Position numbers and translations under genes: made by a program. DNA of 60,376 nucleotides from JAVXAG01 sp040307645 (GTDB taxonomy: Bacteria; Bacillota; Clostridia; Peptostreptococcales; Anaerovoracaceae), in contig JAWRJF010000105.1 in NCBI GenBank assembly GCA_040307645.1, positions 1-60,376 of the forward strand, in the 5' to 3' direction. The notes under the pieces were generated by a model, which was not told the origin of the DNA, made no database searches, and saw only the letters and a program-made list of their open reading frames with translations. This document shows, piece after piece, positions 35,251 through 43,569 of this stretch; the first letter of the stretch is position 1, and the number at the start of each line of letters is the position of its first letter.

Positions 35251-36609
35251 ATGGAGAAATTTTTTAAACTTTCAGAACATGGTTCTGATGTAAAAACAGA
35301 AGTGACAGCAGGAACAACTACCTTCCTTTCTATGGTATATATTCTAGCTGTCAACCCTTCAATTCTTTCAGCTGCAGGCATGGACCCTAGTGCCGTTTTC
35401 ACTGCCACGGCAATTTCTGCTGCCTTAGCCACATTATTTATGGCTTTCTTAGCCAATTACCCTATTGCACTAGCCTCAGGAATGGGACTTAACGCATATT
35501 TTTCTTTTTCTGTCTGCATTCCCCTTGCCAAACAGGGAATTGAAAACCCATGGGAAATTGCGCTGGCAGCCGTCTTCGTAGAGGGAATTGTATTTATTTT
35601 ACTATCATTTTGTAACTTTAGAGAAAAAATAGTAAATGATCTTCCTAATAATCTAAAACATGGCATTACTGCCGGAATTGGTTTTTTTATTACTTTGATA
35701 GGCTTAAAAAGTGGAGAAATCGTAAAACTAGGTTCTGGTGATGTTTTAGAACTAGGAAATGTTGCATCTCCTCAATTTGTATTGGCAATTATTGGGTGTA
35801 TGATTATATGTATATTAAAGCACTATAATATAAAAGGCTGCATTCTATGGGCAATACTTGCAACTTGGGGATTAGGAATGATTGCCCAATATACAGGATG
35901 GTACCATGTGGATATTGAAAGCAGCTGTTTTTCATTATATCCGCAATTTTCAATAGATAAAATATTGCCTGCAAAACCACTTTTATTTGCTTTTGATTTT
36001 TCTTGGGCAGCAAAACATATTATAGAATTTATAGTTATTGTATTTTCATTTTTATATATGGACTTATTTGATACTGTAGGAGGTTTGATTGGAGTTGCAG
36101 AAAGAGGTAATTTATTAGACTCTCATGGTAAGTTAAAAAATGTAAAAGAAGCTTTATTATCTGATGCTTTAGGTACAGTTGTCGGTTCAATCCTTGGAAC
36201 ATCAACAGTTACAAGTTATGCAGAGTCATGTGTAGGGGTTTCCAATGGAGGAAGAACAGGTCTTACCGCCGTTACAGTTGCCGGACTGTTTGTAGTATCC
36301 CTGTTTTTTGCGCCTATCTTTTTAGCAATACCTGCATTTGCTACTGCACCAGCTTTAATATATGTAGGACTATTAATGATAGAATCAATTAAATCAATTA
36401 AATTCGGTGAGAATATTGCCGACGATTTTAGTTCCTTTGTTGCAATTGTTTTGATGCCGTTTACATATTCTATAGCAAATGGTATTATGTTTGGAATATT
36501 ATCATGGGTAATAATCAAAATATCCATTAGACAATCTAAAGAAATACCATTGATCATGTGGCTATCCAGTTTAATTTTTATACTGCGTATTGTTACCTTG
36601 ATAATTTAG
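35251..36609 (+). CDS. NCS2-family purine permease (guanine/hypoxanthine type)
   Basis: A 452-residue inner-membrane protein with about 12-14 hydrophobic segments. It matches the AzgA/PbuG branch: it begins with FFKLSEHGSDVKTEVTAGTTTFLSMVYIL, in pieces typical of that branch, has GMGLNAYFSFSV near 75-90, FFITLIGLKSG near 150, and the DLFDTVGGLIGVAERGNLLD loop. Uptake of guanine, hypoxanthine or adenine is likely. AAGGGAGA is 12 bases before the ATG. A phosphoribosyltransferase follows, consistent with purine salvage. Confidence 0.88.
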   Translation: MEKFFKLSEHGSDVKTEVTAGTTTFLSMVYILAVNPSILSAAGMDPSAVFTATAISAALATLFMAFLANYPIALASGMGLNAYFSFSVCIPLAKQGIENPWEIALAAVFVEGIVFILLSFCNFREKIVNDLPNNLKHGITAGIGFFITLIGLKSGEIVKLGSGDVLELGNVASPQFVLAIIGCMIICILKHYNIKGCILWAILATWGLGMIAQYTGWYHVDIESSCFSLYPQFSIDKILPAKPLLFAFDFSWAAKHIIEFIVIVFSFLYMDLFDTVGGLIGVAERGNLLDSHGKLKNVKEALLSDALGTVVGSILGTSTVTSYAESCVGVSNGGRTGLTAVTVAGLFVVSLFFAPIFLAIPAFATAPALIYVGLLMIESIKSIKFGENIADDFSSFVAIVLMPFTYSIANGIMFGILSWVIIKISIRQSKEIPLIMWLSSLIFILRIVTLII

Positions 36610-36681
36610 GTTTTAGTTGAAAGATAAAAGCTTGGGGAGTATAATAGAAGTGAATGAATTATCGAGAAAGGAACTTTAATA

Positions 36682-37233
36682 ATGTACCACGAGATGTCTA
36701 TCGCTGGGTTAAGACGTCAATTACCCCTTTGTAAAATAAATGACGATTTATACATAGGAGCCTTTATAATGTTTAGCGATGTTGAGATTACTAAGGCATG
36801 CGCCACAGAACTTTTAAAGAAAGCCCCTAAATTTGATGTAATTATTACTGCCGAATCAAAAGGAATTCCTCTTGCTTACGAAATGGCAAGACAAGTAGGA
36901 ATAGACGATTATATCGTAGCGAGAAAAGGTTCTAAATTATATATGGAAAACATTATTTCTACCGAAGTAAATTCTATTACTACTGACCATGTTCAATACC
37001 TTTGTATCGGTCAGAAAGAACAGGATTTATTGAAAAATAAAAAAGTACTTATTGTAGATGATGTAATTAGTACAGGGGAATCCCTTTTATCTTTAGAATC
37101 ACTTCTTTCCCAGATTGATTGTCAGATTGTTGGTAAGATGGCAGTTTTAGCTGAAGGTGACGCTGCAGATCGAAACGATATTATTTTCTTAGAAAAACTT
37201 CCATTGTTTAATGCAGATGGAACTATAAAATAA
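36682..37233 (+). CDS. Purine-type phosphoribosyltransferase
   Basis: A 183-residue type I phosphoribosyltransferase: the PRPP loop is VLIVDDVISTGESL (about 132-145), preceded by ESKGIPLAYEMAR and a flexible loop with IVARKGSKLY. It resembles adenine/xanthine PRTs and converts a purine base plus PRPP to the nucleotide. Which base is not certain; the resemblance to Apt is stronger in the ARKGSK region. GAAAGGAAC precedes the ATG. It sits 72 bases after a purine permease, with a strong terminator after it. Confidence 0.8.
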   Translation: MYHEMSIAGLRRQLPLCKINDDLYIGAFIMFSDVEITKACATELLKKAPKFDVIITAESKGIPLAYEMARQVGIDDYIVARKGSKLYMENIISTEVNSITTDHVQYLCIGQKEQDLLKNKKVLIVDDVISTGESLLSLESLLSQIDCQIVGKMAVLAEGDAADRNDIIFLEKLPLFNADGTIK

Positions 37234-37244
37234 AATTATTATCC

Positions 37245-37276
37245 AAAAAGCGTGGAGTCCCTCCTCGCTTTTTTTA
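37245..37276 (+). terminator. Terminator after the phosphoribosyltransferase gene
   Basis: AAAAAGCG-T-GGAG, loop TCC, CTCC-T-CGCTTTTTTT: a two-part stem with one internal T-T mismatch, followed by a T run. Confidence 0.8.
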
Positions 37277-37280
37277 TGCA

Positions 37281-37309
37281 TTGACTTTTTAGCATATTAG
37301 ATATATTAT
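37281..37309 (+). promoter_or_regulatory. Promoter of the TrhA-like gene
   Basis: TTGACT (37281-37286), 17-base spacer, TATTAT (37304-37309), about 65 bases before the ATG. Confidence 0.65.
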
Positions 37310-37373
37310 AATATAGTATCTGAAACTATATTACATTATTTTATATACTTAATCACAAACAGGAGGGATTATT

Positions 37374-38033
37374 ATGGCAGAAAATAAGATAAGAAGATAT
37401 ACTGTTGGAGAAGAGATATTTAACGGAGTAAGTCACGGGATTGGCGCATTACTGTCAATTGGAGGAACAGTAATATTAATTGTTCTCTCAGTATTATACG
37501 GTGATCATACAGCTTTAGCCTCTAGTATAATTTACGGGTCTTCCCTGATTATTCTTTATACTATGTCAACTTTATATCACAGCATCACTTCAGAAATAGC
37601 GAAAAAAGTTCTTAGGGTTTTTGATCACACCTCTATTTTTATACTAATTGCAGGTAGCTATACACCTTTCTGCTTAATTGCTTTAGACGGGAACAAAAAG
37701 GCTCTTGCTGTAGTAATTGTTGTTTGGATTTGTGCTATTATTGGAATTGTTCTAAATGCCATCAGTTTAGAAAAGACAGAGAAGTTCAGTCTCATATTGT
37801 ATGTGGCTATGGGCTGGGCAATTGTCGTTGTCTTTAAACAAATCGTTGAAGCCTTACCTACACCAGCTTTTTGGCTACTTCTTCTTGGAGGCATAAGTTA
37901 CACTGGGGGCATAGTATTTTATAAAATGAAAAAAATAAAATATATGCATGGCGTATGGCATTTATTTGTACTTTTAGGTAGTTTATTACACTATCTTTGC
38001 ATTGTCATATATGTGCTTCCTATGTCTTATTAG
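37374..38033 (+). CDS. Hemolysin III / TrhA family membrane protein
   Basis: A 219-residue PAQR-like protein with seven hydrophobic segments. It has the metal-site signatures of the family: NGVSHGIGA near 18-26, STLYHS near 65, FDHTSIFILIAGSYTP near 83, and a late HGVWHLFVLLGSLLHY with histidines. Relatives affect membrane lipid homeostasis; a toxin role is not implied. AGGAGGG precedes the ATG. Its 3' end overlaps the convergent sortase gene by 14 bases. Confidence 0.9.
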   Translation: MAENKIRRYTVGEEIFNGVSHGIGALLSIGGTVILIVLSVLYGDHTALASSIIYGSSLIILYTMSTLYHSITSEIAKKVLRVFDHTSIFILIAGSYTPFCLIALDGNKKALAVVIVVWICAIIGIVLNAISLEKTEKFSLILYVAMGWAIVVVFKQIVEALPTPAFWLLLLGGISYTGGIVFYKMKKIKYMHGVWHLFVLLGSLLHYLCIVIYVLPMSY

Positions 38034-38754
38034 CTTCAGAACCCTTCGTCAGCTTTCCAAAGACTACGAATCTTGCATTATCATAATCGTAGGCACAAGT
38101 ACTGAGCATTATTATTTTGTCTTTTGTTGTAACCTCTATATCTGTTTTTATATATGAATCCTTACGTATTTTTTTAATATAATTTCGCTTTTCCTCTTTA
38201 TCTTTAAAGTCCCATTTATAGAGAATGCTATCTGACCTAAGCGTTGCTGCTGCGAATATCTTAACGCAATATCTTTCCTCTGGAGTAATCAACTGCATTT
38301 CTCTATGTTTTTTATAGTATTCCTTATTTTTATACTCCTCTAAAGAAGCGAACATAGAACCATCCTTCATGTGATGACCGTATATAATAGTATTAAAACC
38401 TCTAAAATCATTTTGACACCTATAATCAATAAAAAGGCTACCCTTTCCATTTATTTCTTTATTTACAAGTCTATATAGGTAAAATGAATTGTCCGAACCT
38501 TTGACAACAGGATAATTAATTTTTGTATCTTCTGAATAAAGCCACCCCTGTACATCCTTGTTTTCTTCTAATAGTTTTTTAAAATCTATAATAACGTTTT
38601 TTTCCTCAATTTCCACTAATGCAGTATTTTTAATAGTCTCGTATACCTTATTACCATGGTAATACTCTTGTAAAATCAAAAAAAGTTTTATTCCGCTAAA
38701 AATAACAGAAAGAGCTAGTAAAAAAACTAACACTAAATATATTTTTTTTCTCAT
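38020..38754 (-). CDS. srtB: Class B sortase
   Basis: A 244-residue membrane-anchored transpeptidase that fixes surface proteins to the cell wall. An N-terminal membrane helix spans residues 5-28. The catalytic triad is visible: His127 in YGHHMKDGSMF, Cys220 in LSTCAYD, Arg228 in DNARFVV. These loops and the DVQGWLYSEDTKINYPVV stretch are typical of class B, which recognises NPxTN-like signals. No candidate substrate or pilin gene is in the window. GAGGTG precedes the ATG. Its last codons lie within the convergent trhA gene. Confidence 0.93.
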   Translation of the reverse strand: MRKKIYLVLVFLLALSVIFSGIKLFLILQEYYHGNKVYETIKNTALVEIEEKNVIIDFKKLLEENKDVQGWLYSEDTKINYPVVKGSDNSFYLYRLVNKEINGKGSLFIDYRCQNDFRGFNTIIYGHHMKDGSMFASLEEYKNKEYYKKHREMQLITPEERYCVKIFAAATLRSDSILYKWDFKDKEEKRNYIKKIRKDSYIKTDIEVTTKDKIIMLSTCAYDYDNARFVVFGKLTKGSEANKT

Positions 38755-38836
38755 TTTTACACCTCATCTATTATTATACTATCTTTACTATAATGTACCA
38801 AGGATATTCACTTATATTTTGCTGATAATAAATTAC

Positions 38837-39241
38837 ATGAAGACAGAAATGATGACAATTTATGAAGCAAACTCAATATATCTCCCATTTTTTGCTTTTA
38901 TTTTAGGTGGACTGGGTTACGGTTCTATGGAAATATTATTTAGAGGATTTACTCATTGGTCAATGTGCATAACAGGTGGAGCCTGTATTTTAACTTTTTA
39001 TTTTTTATACAGTTATCTAAATTCAATTTCCTTAATTTCAGCAGCTTTTTTGGGGGCAACCATAATAACCATTTACGAATTTTTTGTGGGGATTATAGTG
39101 AATTTGTGGTTCCAATGGAATGTTTGGGACTACTCCCTACTTCCCGGTAATGTCTTGGGGCAAATATGTCCACAATTTTTTCTTATTTGGGTTGGGTTAT
39201 GTTTTATATTTTTTGGGGCTATAAAAATTATAAATTTCTAA
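38837..39241 (+). CDS. Small four-helix membrane protein (CmpB/DUF-type)
   Basis: A membrane protein of about 134 residues with four hydrophobic segments. The segment WNVWDYSLLPGNVLGQICPQF matches, in order, the W-DYS-x-x-N-x-x-GQIC pattern of the small membrane family labelled putative ABC-transporter type IV (CmpB-like); no ATPase accompanies it. The function is unknown. The start is uncertain: ATGs at 38837, 38849 and 38852 and a TTG at 38819 are in frame and none has a clear ribosome binding site. Confidence 0.65.
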   Translation: MKTEMMTIYEANSIYLPFFAFILGGLGYGSMEILFRGFTHWSMCITGGACILTFYFLYSYLNSISLISAAFLGATIITIYEFFVGIIVNLWFQWNVWDYSLLPGNVLGQICPQFFLIWVGLCFIFFGAIKIINF

Positions 39242-39257
39242 GGATACCCCTTTAAAC

Positions 39258-39287
39258 TTGGCTCTTTTTTTAATATAATTATATTAT
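39258..39287 (+). promoter_or_regulatory. Possible promoter of the phosphohexomutase gene
   Basis: TTGGCT (39258-39263) followed after 16 or 18 bases by TATATT or TATTAT, about 20 bases before the ATG. The surroundings are very AT-rich, so chance is possible. Confidence 0.4.
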
Positions 39288-39307
39288 TATATTAATAGGA
39301 GAAAAAT

Positions 39308-40858
39308 ATGAATCAGTATAATTATAAAAATTTACAAAACGGAAGTGATATTAGAGGAGTGGCTCTCCACGGTGTTCCTGGAGAAGACGTTAATCTTGGT
39401 CGAATGGAAACATTTAGAATAATAAGGGGATTTCTACTTTGGCTATCTACAAATCAAAAAAAAGAATATGAAGAACTATGTATTTCCATAGGTCATGACT
39501 CTAGACTTTCTGCTCAAACCTTAAAGGAAACTATTATTGAAACTTTAATGCCCTTTGGTGTGAAAGTATTAGATGCGGGCCTTGCTTCAACCCCGGCAAT
39601 GTTTATGTCTACACTATTTCCGGAATATAATTGTGATGGTGCAATAATGATCACTGCCAGTCATTTACCTTATAATAGAAACGGTTTTAAATTCTTTGAT
39701 AAAAAAGGTGGATTAAACAAAAGTGATATATCAGAAATAATTTCATATGCTGAGTCAGATAGCGCTATGGCTTCCATGGTAACAAACTGCCCTTTTGGTA
39801 CAAATCAGCCACATAATATACCTTTAATTGATACATATTCAGATCATTTGAAAAATAAAATCATTGAAGAAGTTGACCATCCTTCCAATAAATTAAAGCC
39901 CCTTCAAGGGTTAAAAATCATAGTAGATGCAGGTAACGGTGCTGGTGGTTTTTATGCAACAAAAGTACTTGAACCCTTAGGTGCTGATATAAATGGCAGT
40001 CAGTTTTTAAACCCAGATGGCAATTTCCCTAATCATATCCCCAACCCAGAAGATAAGACGGCTATGGCCTCTATTTCAAAAGCTGTAGTTGAAAACAAAG
40101 GAGATCTTGGCCTTATATTTGACACAGATGTTGACAGATCTGGTGCTGTAGATAAAAGCGGAAATTCTATCAGCAGAAATGCAATAGTTGCAATGGCTGC
40201 TGCTTTGATTTGTGACCAGCATCCCAGCACAACAGTGGTTACTGACAGCATAACAAGCGATGAACTGTCTTCCTTTTTAGTTGGAGAGCTTGGTGTCAAA
40301 CACCTCAGATTTAAAAGAGGATATAAAAATGTAATTAATAAAGCTATAGAGCTAAATGCTAGCGGTACAGACTGTCAGTTAGCAATTGAAACTTCTGGAC
40401 ATGCTGCCTATAAAGAAAACTATTTCCTTGATGATGGTGCATATCTAGCAACGAAGATTGTAATCAAAGCTGCAAAACTATCTCTTAAAGGAAAAACCAT
40501 TGATTCCATCATCCAAAATCTTAAACAACCTTTAGAATCTATGGAAATAAGGATTCCCATATTAAGTTCTAAGTTCTCAGATTATGGAGATAAAGTAATC
40601 GAACTATTAACCAACTGGACTACAGAAAATAAAGATAGTTTTGGTTGCAGTTTAGTTATACCAAACTATGAAGGAGTTAGAATAGCCTTTAATAATACAC
40701 AGGTTTCAGGCTGGTGTTTAATAAGAAAATCACTTCATGATCCTATTATGCCCCTTAATATAGAATCATCCACAAAAGGTGGCACAAAAATAATATTACA
40801 ACACCTCTCTAGATTTTTATCTCAATTTAGTGATTTAGATACTTCAAAATTAAAATAA
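39308..40858 (+). CDS. Phosphoglucomutase/phosphomannomutase family protein
   Basis: A 516-residue alpha-D-phosphohexomutase with all four domains. The phosphoserine loop is ITASHLPYNRNGFK near 115, the metal loop is DTDVDRSG near 277 (DGDxDR in most relatives), the sugar-binding loop is IETSGHAAYKENY near 358, and a C-terminal phosphate-binding loop is near NYEGVRIAF. The TASHLPYN variant and length differ from the GlmM group, favouring PGM/PMM. It interconverts hexose 1- and 6-phosphates; substrate preference is unknown. AGGAGAAAA precedes the ATG. Transcribed alone and followed by a strong hairpin. Confidence 0.9.
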   Translation: MNQYNYKNLQNGSDIRGVALHGVPGEDVNLGRMETFRIIRGFLLWLSTNQKKEYEELCISIGHDSRLSAQTLKETIIETLMPFGVKVLDAGLASTPAMFMSTLFPEYNCDGAIMITASHLPYNRNGFKFFDKKGGLNKSDISEIISYAESDSAMASMVTNCPFGTNQPHNIPLIDTYSDHLKNKIIEEVDHPSNKLKPLQGLKIIVDAGNGAGGFYATKVLEPLGADINGSQFLNPDGNFPNHIPNPEDKTAMASISKAVVENKGDLGLIFDTDVDRSGAVDKSGNSISRNAIVAMAAALICDQHPSTTVVTDSITSDELSSFLVGELGVKHLRFKRGYKNVINKAIELNASGTDCQLAIETSGHAAYKENYFLDDGAYLATKIVIKAAKLSLKGKTIDSIIQNLKQPLESMEIRIPILSSKFSDYGDKVIELLTNWTTENKDSFGCSLVIPNYEGVRIAFNNTQVSGWCLIRKSLHDPIMPLNIESSTKGGTKIILQHLSRFLSQFSDLDTSKLK

Positions 40859-40874
40859 AAGATAATAGTTACGT

Positions 40875-40919
40875 AAAAAATCCCAAACCAAGTTAGAATC
40901 TTTGATTTGGGATTTTTTT
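40875..40919. terminator. Bidirectional terminator between phosphohexomutase and butyrate kinase genes
   Basis: AAAAAATCCCAAA pairs with TTTGGGATTTTTTT, loop about 18 bases. A and T runs on both sides serve the two convergent genes. Confidence 0.85.
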
Positions 40920-40923
40920 ATTC

Positions 40924-41994
40924 TTAATATTCCTGAGCTTCTTCTTCGCCCTTTAACATACGTAAAGCACCGTTTGCCAAAGCCTCAAGTTCATTTTCTC
41001 CTGCCATAACAACAATCTTTCCAATATGCCCTGCGTATTCCTCAATCAAATCTGTCAATGTTTTTGAATGAGCAACACCTCCTGTTAAAATTACAGCATC
41101 AACTTTTCCTTTTAATGCTACTGACATAGCTGCAATTGATTTGGAGATCTGGTATGCCATAGCCTCATATACTAATTTTGCTTCTTCATCTCCACCTTCA
41201 ATCCTTTTCTCGATTTCAATACAGTTAGTAGTACCTAAATAAGAGTACAAACCTCCCTTGCCACTAATCAAGTTATCAATATCCTTTTCCGTATGTTTGC
41301 CGTCAAAGCATAATTGTTTAAATAGAATTAATGGAATACCTCCACTTCGTTCTGGTGCCATAGGTCCATCATCATAGGCAGCTGTGTCGATAATTTTTCC
41401 ATTTTGCTGGGCATTAGCAGTTACTCCTCCACCCATATGACACACTATCAAATTTAGGTCTTTATACGGTTTTCCAATAGCCTCGGCATATTTCATAGCC
41501 TGTGCTCTAGAGTTGAGAACATGGCAACACCCATATTTTTCCAATCCCTTTATGCCGGTTATCTTTGCTACATCGATAAGTTCACATCCCATAGTAGAAT
41601 CATATATATATGCCGGTATTCCTAATGGTTCTGCAATAGAATATGCTATAAGTGCTCCTAAGCTTGATGCATGCTGTGGAATATCATCACTTGCCATTTT
41701 TTCGCATAATTTGGGAGTAACCTTATAACCCCCACCTTTAAGGCCTATAACCATGCCTCCTCTTCCAACAACAGCCTTTAGCTGTTTTATATCATAATTT
41801 TTGTTCTCAAGGACTTTCTTTATTACATCTTTTCTGTAGTCCATTTGACCTGCTATGCCACCATAGGACAACAATTTTTCAGGATCGTGAGAAAGACTTT
41901 CTACAAAAAATTCTTTCCCATCTCTGTAAACTGCAATCTTTGAGCTGGTTGAGCCTGGATTAATTACTAAAATATCTGTTGTTTCTGCTGTCAT
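40924..41994 (-). CDS. buk: Butyrate kinase
   Basis: Interconverts butyryl phosphate and butyrate with ATP, a substrate-level phosphorylation step in clostridial fermentation. The 356-residue ASKHA kinase has INPGSTSSKIAVY at 10-22 (adenosine/phosphate site), VGRGGM near 76, CHMGGGVTAN near 185, and ILTGGVAHSK near 300. Length and the RGG segment fit Buk rather than acetate kinase (about 400). Phosphotransbutyrylase is not adjacent. AGGGAGG precedes the ATG, whose first base overlaps the endonuclease IV stop (TAATG). Confidence 0.93.
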   Translation of the reverse strand: MTAETTDILVINPGSTSSKIAVYRDGKEFFVESLSHDPEKLLSYGGIAGQMDYRKDVIKKVLENKNYDIKQLKAVVGRGGMVIGLKGGGYKVTPKLCEKMASDDIPQHASSLGALIAYSIAEPLGIPAYIYDSTMGCELIDVAKITGIKGLEKYGCCHVLNSRAQAMKYAEAIGKPYKDLNLIVCHMGGGVTANAQQNGKIIDTAAYDDGPMAPERSGGIPLILFKQLCFDGKHTEKDIDNLISGKGGLYSYLGTTNCIEIEKRIEGGDEEAKLVYEAMAYQISKSIAAMSVALKGKVDAVILTGGVAHSKTLTDLIEEYAGHIGKIVVMAGENELEALANGALRMLKGEEEAQEY

Positions 41995-42827
41995 TATAAC
42001 GACGCCTCCCTTAACATTTTAATTTCTTCTTTATACCCTTCAAGGTTTTCCTGGGGCGTTTCAAGTATACATGGAAGTCCCGAAAGCCTTGGATTGTTTA
42101 TCACTTTTAAAATTGTCTCTTTTCCTAAATAGCCTTCACCAATTTTAGCATGTCTATCTTTATGGGATCCTTTGCCATTCATGCTATCGTTAATATGAAG
42201 AGCCTTTAGCTTGTTTAGTCCTATTACGGAATCAAACTCGTCTAATACGTCTTCTAGATTATTAACAATATCATACCCTCCGTCACTTATGTGGCAGGTA
42301 TCAAGGCATACCCCAATTTTATCCTTTATATTAACTTTATCTATAATATCCTTAATCTGATGAAAATTCACTCCAACCTCACTGCCCTTCCCCGACATAG
42401 TCTCAAGAAGTATAACAGTACTTTGATCTTCAGTTATTATATCATTTAATAGACTTGTTATCATTTTAATTCCAACTTCTACTCCTTGACCCACATGACT
42501 GCCAGGGTGAAAGTTATAATAGTTTCCCGGAAGATATTCCATCCGTTTCATATCTTCTTCCATCGCCATTCTTGCAAATGCCCTTGTTTTTTCGTCCTTA
42601 GAGCAAGGGTTTAAAGTATATGGTGCATGGGCTACAAGCTTACCAAAATTATTATCTTTTAATATTATTCTAAGTTTCTTTACATCTTCTTCATCTATTG
42701 CCTTTGCTTTTCCACCTCTTGGATTTCTTGTAAAAAAAGCAAATGTATTAGCTCCAATTTTGAGTGCATCCTTACCCATAGCTTCAAATCCTTTGGCTGT
42801 AGATAAATGACATCCTAAATATAGCAT
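41994..42827 (-). CDS. nfo: Deoxyribonuclease IV (AP endonuclease)
   Basis: Zinc-dependent endonuclease IV cleaving at abasic sites in base-excision repair. The 277-residue TIM barrel has the family segments GCHLSTAKG near 5, NPRGG near 37, NFHPGSH near 105, LETMSGKGSEVG near 142, CLDTCHISDGGYD near 176 and HINDSMNGKGSHKDRHAKIGEG (as pieces) near 210. The ATG at 42827 carries a perfect AAGGAGGG; an in-frame ATG 45 bases upstream has none. Coupled to buk. Confidence 0.95.
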   Translation of the reverse strand: MLYLGCHLSTAKGFEAMGKDALKIGANTFAFFTRNPRGGKAKAIDEEDVKKLRIILKDNNFGKLVAHAPYTLNPCSKDEKTRAFARMAMEEDMKRMEYLPGNYYNFHPGSHVGQGVEVGIKMITSLLNDIITEDQSTVILLETMSGKGSEVGVNFHQIKDIIDKVNIKDKIGVCLDTCHISDGGYDIVNNLEDVLDEFDSVIGLNKLKALHINDSMNGKGSHKDRHAKIGEGYLGKETILKVINNPRLSGLPCILETPQENLEGYKEEIKMLREASL

Positions 42828-42875
42828 AATCTCCCTCCTTGTATATTTACAATTATACTTTTTATTATTCATTCA

Positions 42876-42908
42876 ATGAAAAAGAACCTTAATATTCTCG
42901 GTTCTTCT
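42876..42908 (-). terminator. Terminator of the Lrp/AsnC-type gene
   Basis: AAGAACC (42882-42888) pairs with GGTTCTT (42900-42906); on the minus strand the hairpin runs into GGTTCTTTTTC right after the regulator stop codon. Confidence 0.65.
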
Positions 42909-42923
42909 CTAGCTTAATTCTAT

Positions 42924-43364
42924 TTAAATAATATCATTTCGATTTTCAAGCAAAGTAGAAAAGACAACTTGAGTTTCTGTCTTTCCAAAAATCTGTAACC
43001 TTCCTATAAACTCATCTAGAAGTGCCGGAGTTTCAAATACTACTTTTAAAAGCATTGAAAAAGGTCCTGTAATATGGTGACATTCCAAAACATTCTTTTC
43101 CTTTCCTATAAAAGCAACAAATTTTTTATGATCTTCAGGCTCTACTGTTATCATTATAAAAGCCTTTACGATGTATCCTAACTTTTCCAAGTCAACATCA
43201 GCATGATAACCTTTTATTACTCTATGCTTTTCTAATTTTTCAACTCTTGCAGAAACCGCAGGTGTAGTTAAAAATGCCTCTGAGGACATATCCTTTAATG
43301 GTCTTCTGGCATTTTCTTTTAAAGCTTTCAAAATCTTCATATCTGTAGCATCTAAATTACGCAT
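42924..43364 (-). CDS. Lrp/AsnC-family transcriptional regulator
   Basis: A 146-residue feast/famine regulator: N-terminal winged HTH (LDATDMKILKALKENAR ... VSARVEKLEKHRVIKGY, about 4-60) and a C-terminal RAM ligand-binding domain (about 65-140, with HHITGPFSMLLKV). Such proteins sense amino acids. I start at 43364 because the family begins MxNLDxTD there and AGAGGAAC precedes it; an in-frame ATG at 43472 would add a hydrophobic stretch unlike the family. Lying between buk-nfo and pckG in an amino-acid fermenter, it may tie these to amino-acid supply, which is inference. Confidence 0.9.
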   Translation of the reverse strand: MRNLDATDMKILKALKENARRPLKDMSSEAFLTTPAVSARVEKLEKHRVIKGYHADVDLEKLGYIVKAFIMITVEPEDHKKFVAFIGKEKNVLECHHITGPFSMLLKVVFETPALLDEFIGRLQIFGKTETQVVFSTLLENRNDII

Positions 43365-43509
43365 TTCTTTAGTTCCTCTTTCTCTTACCTGAGTTAAATA
43401 TATCACAAAACTCACAAAAACGAAAGCAAATACGTGGAAGATATTTATTATGCTTTCTAAAAGCCTATTCATTAAAGTAATCTCTATTTTAATTGTCGTT
43501 TATGTAATG

Positions 43510-43540
43510 TCAAAGGCTGCCGCAATGCGACAGCCTAATT
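43510..43540 (-). terminator. Probable terminator of pckG
   Basis: AGGCTG (43514-43519) pairs with CAGCCT (43531-43536), with further inner G-C pairs; TTTGACATT follows on the minus strand. The T tract is short. Confidence 0.5.
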
Positions 43541-43569
43541 AAATAATTTTTTAATGTATCTTTATATGT

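Noticed and set aside
37374..38033. A haemolytic toxin
   Set aside because: The hemolysin III name is historical; the sequence is a PAQR-like membrane protein without toxin features.
43365..43472. N-terminal hydrophobic extension of the Lrp/AsnC protein
   Set aside because: It has no ribosome binding site and the family begins at the ATG at 43364, which has AGAGGAAC.
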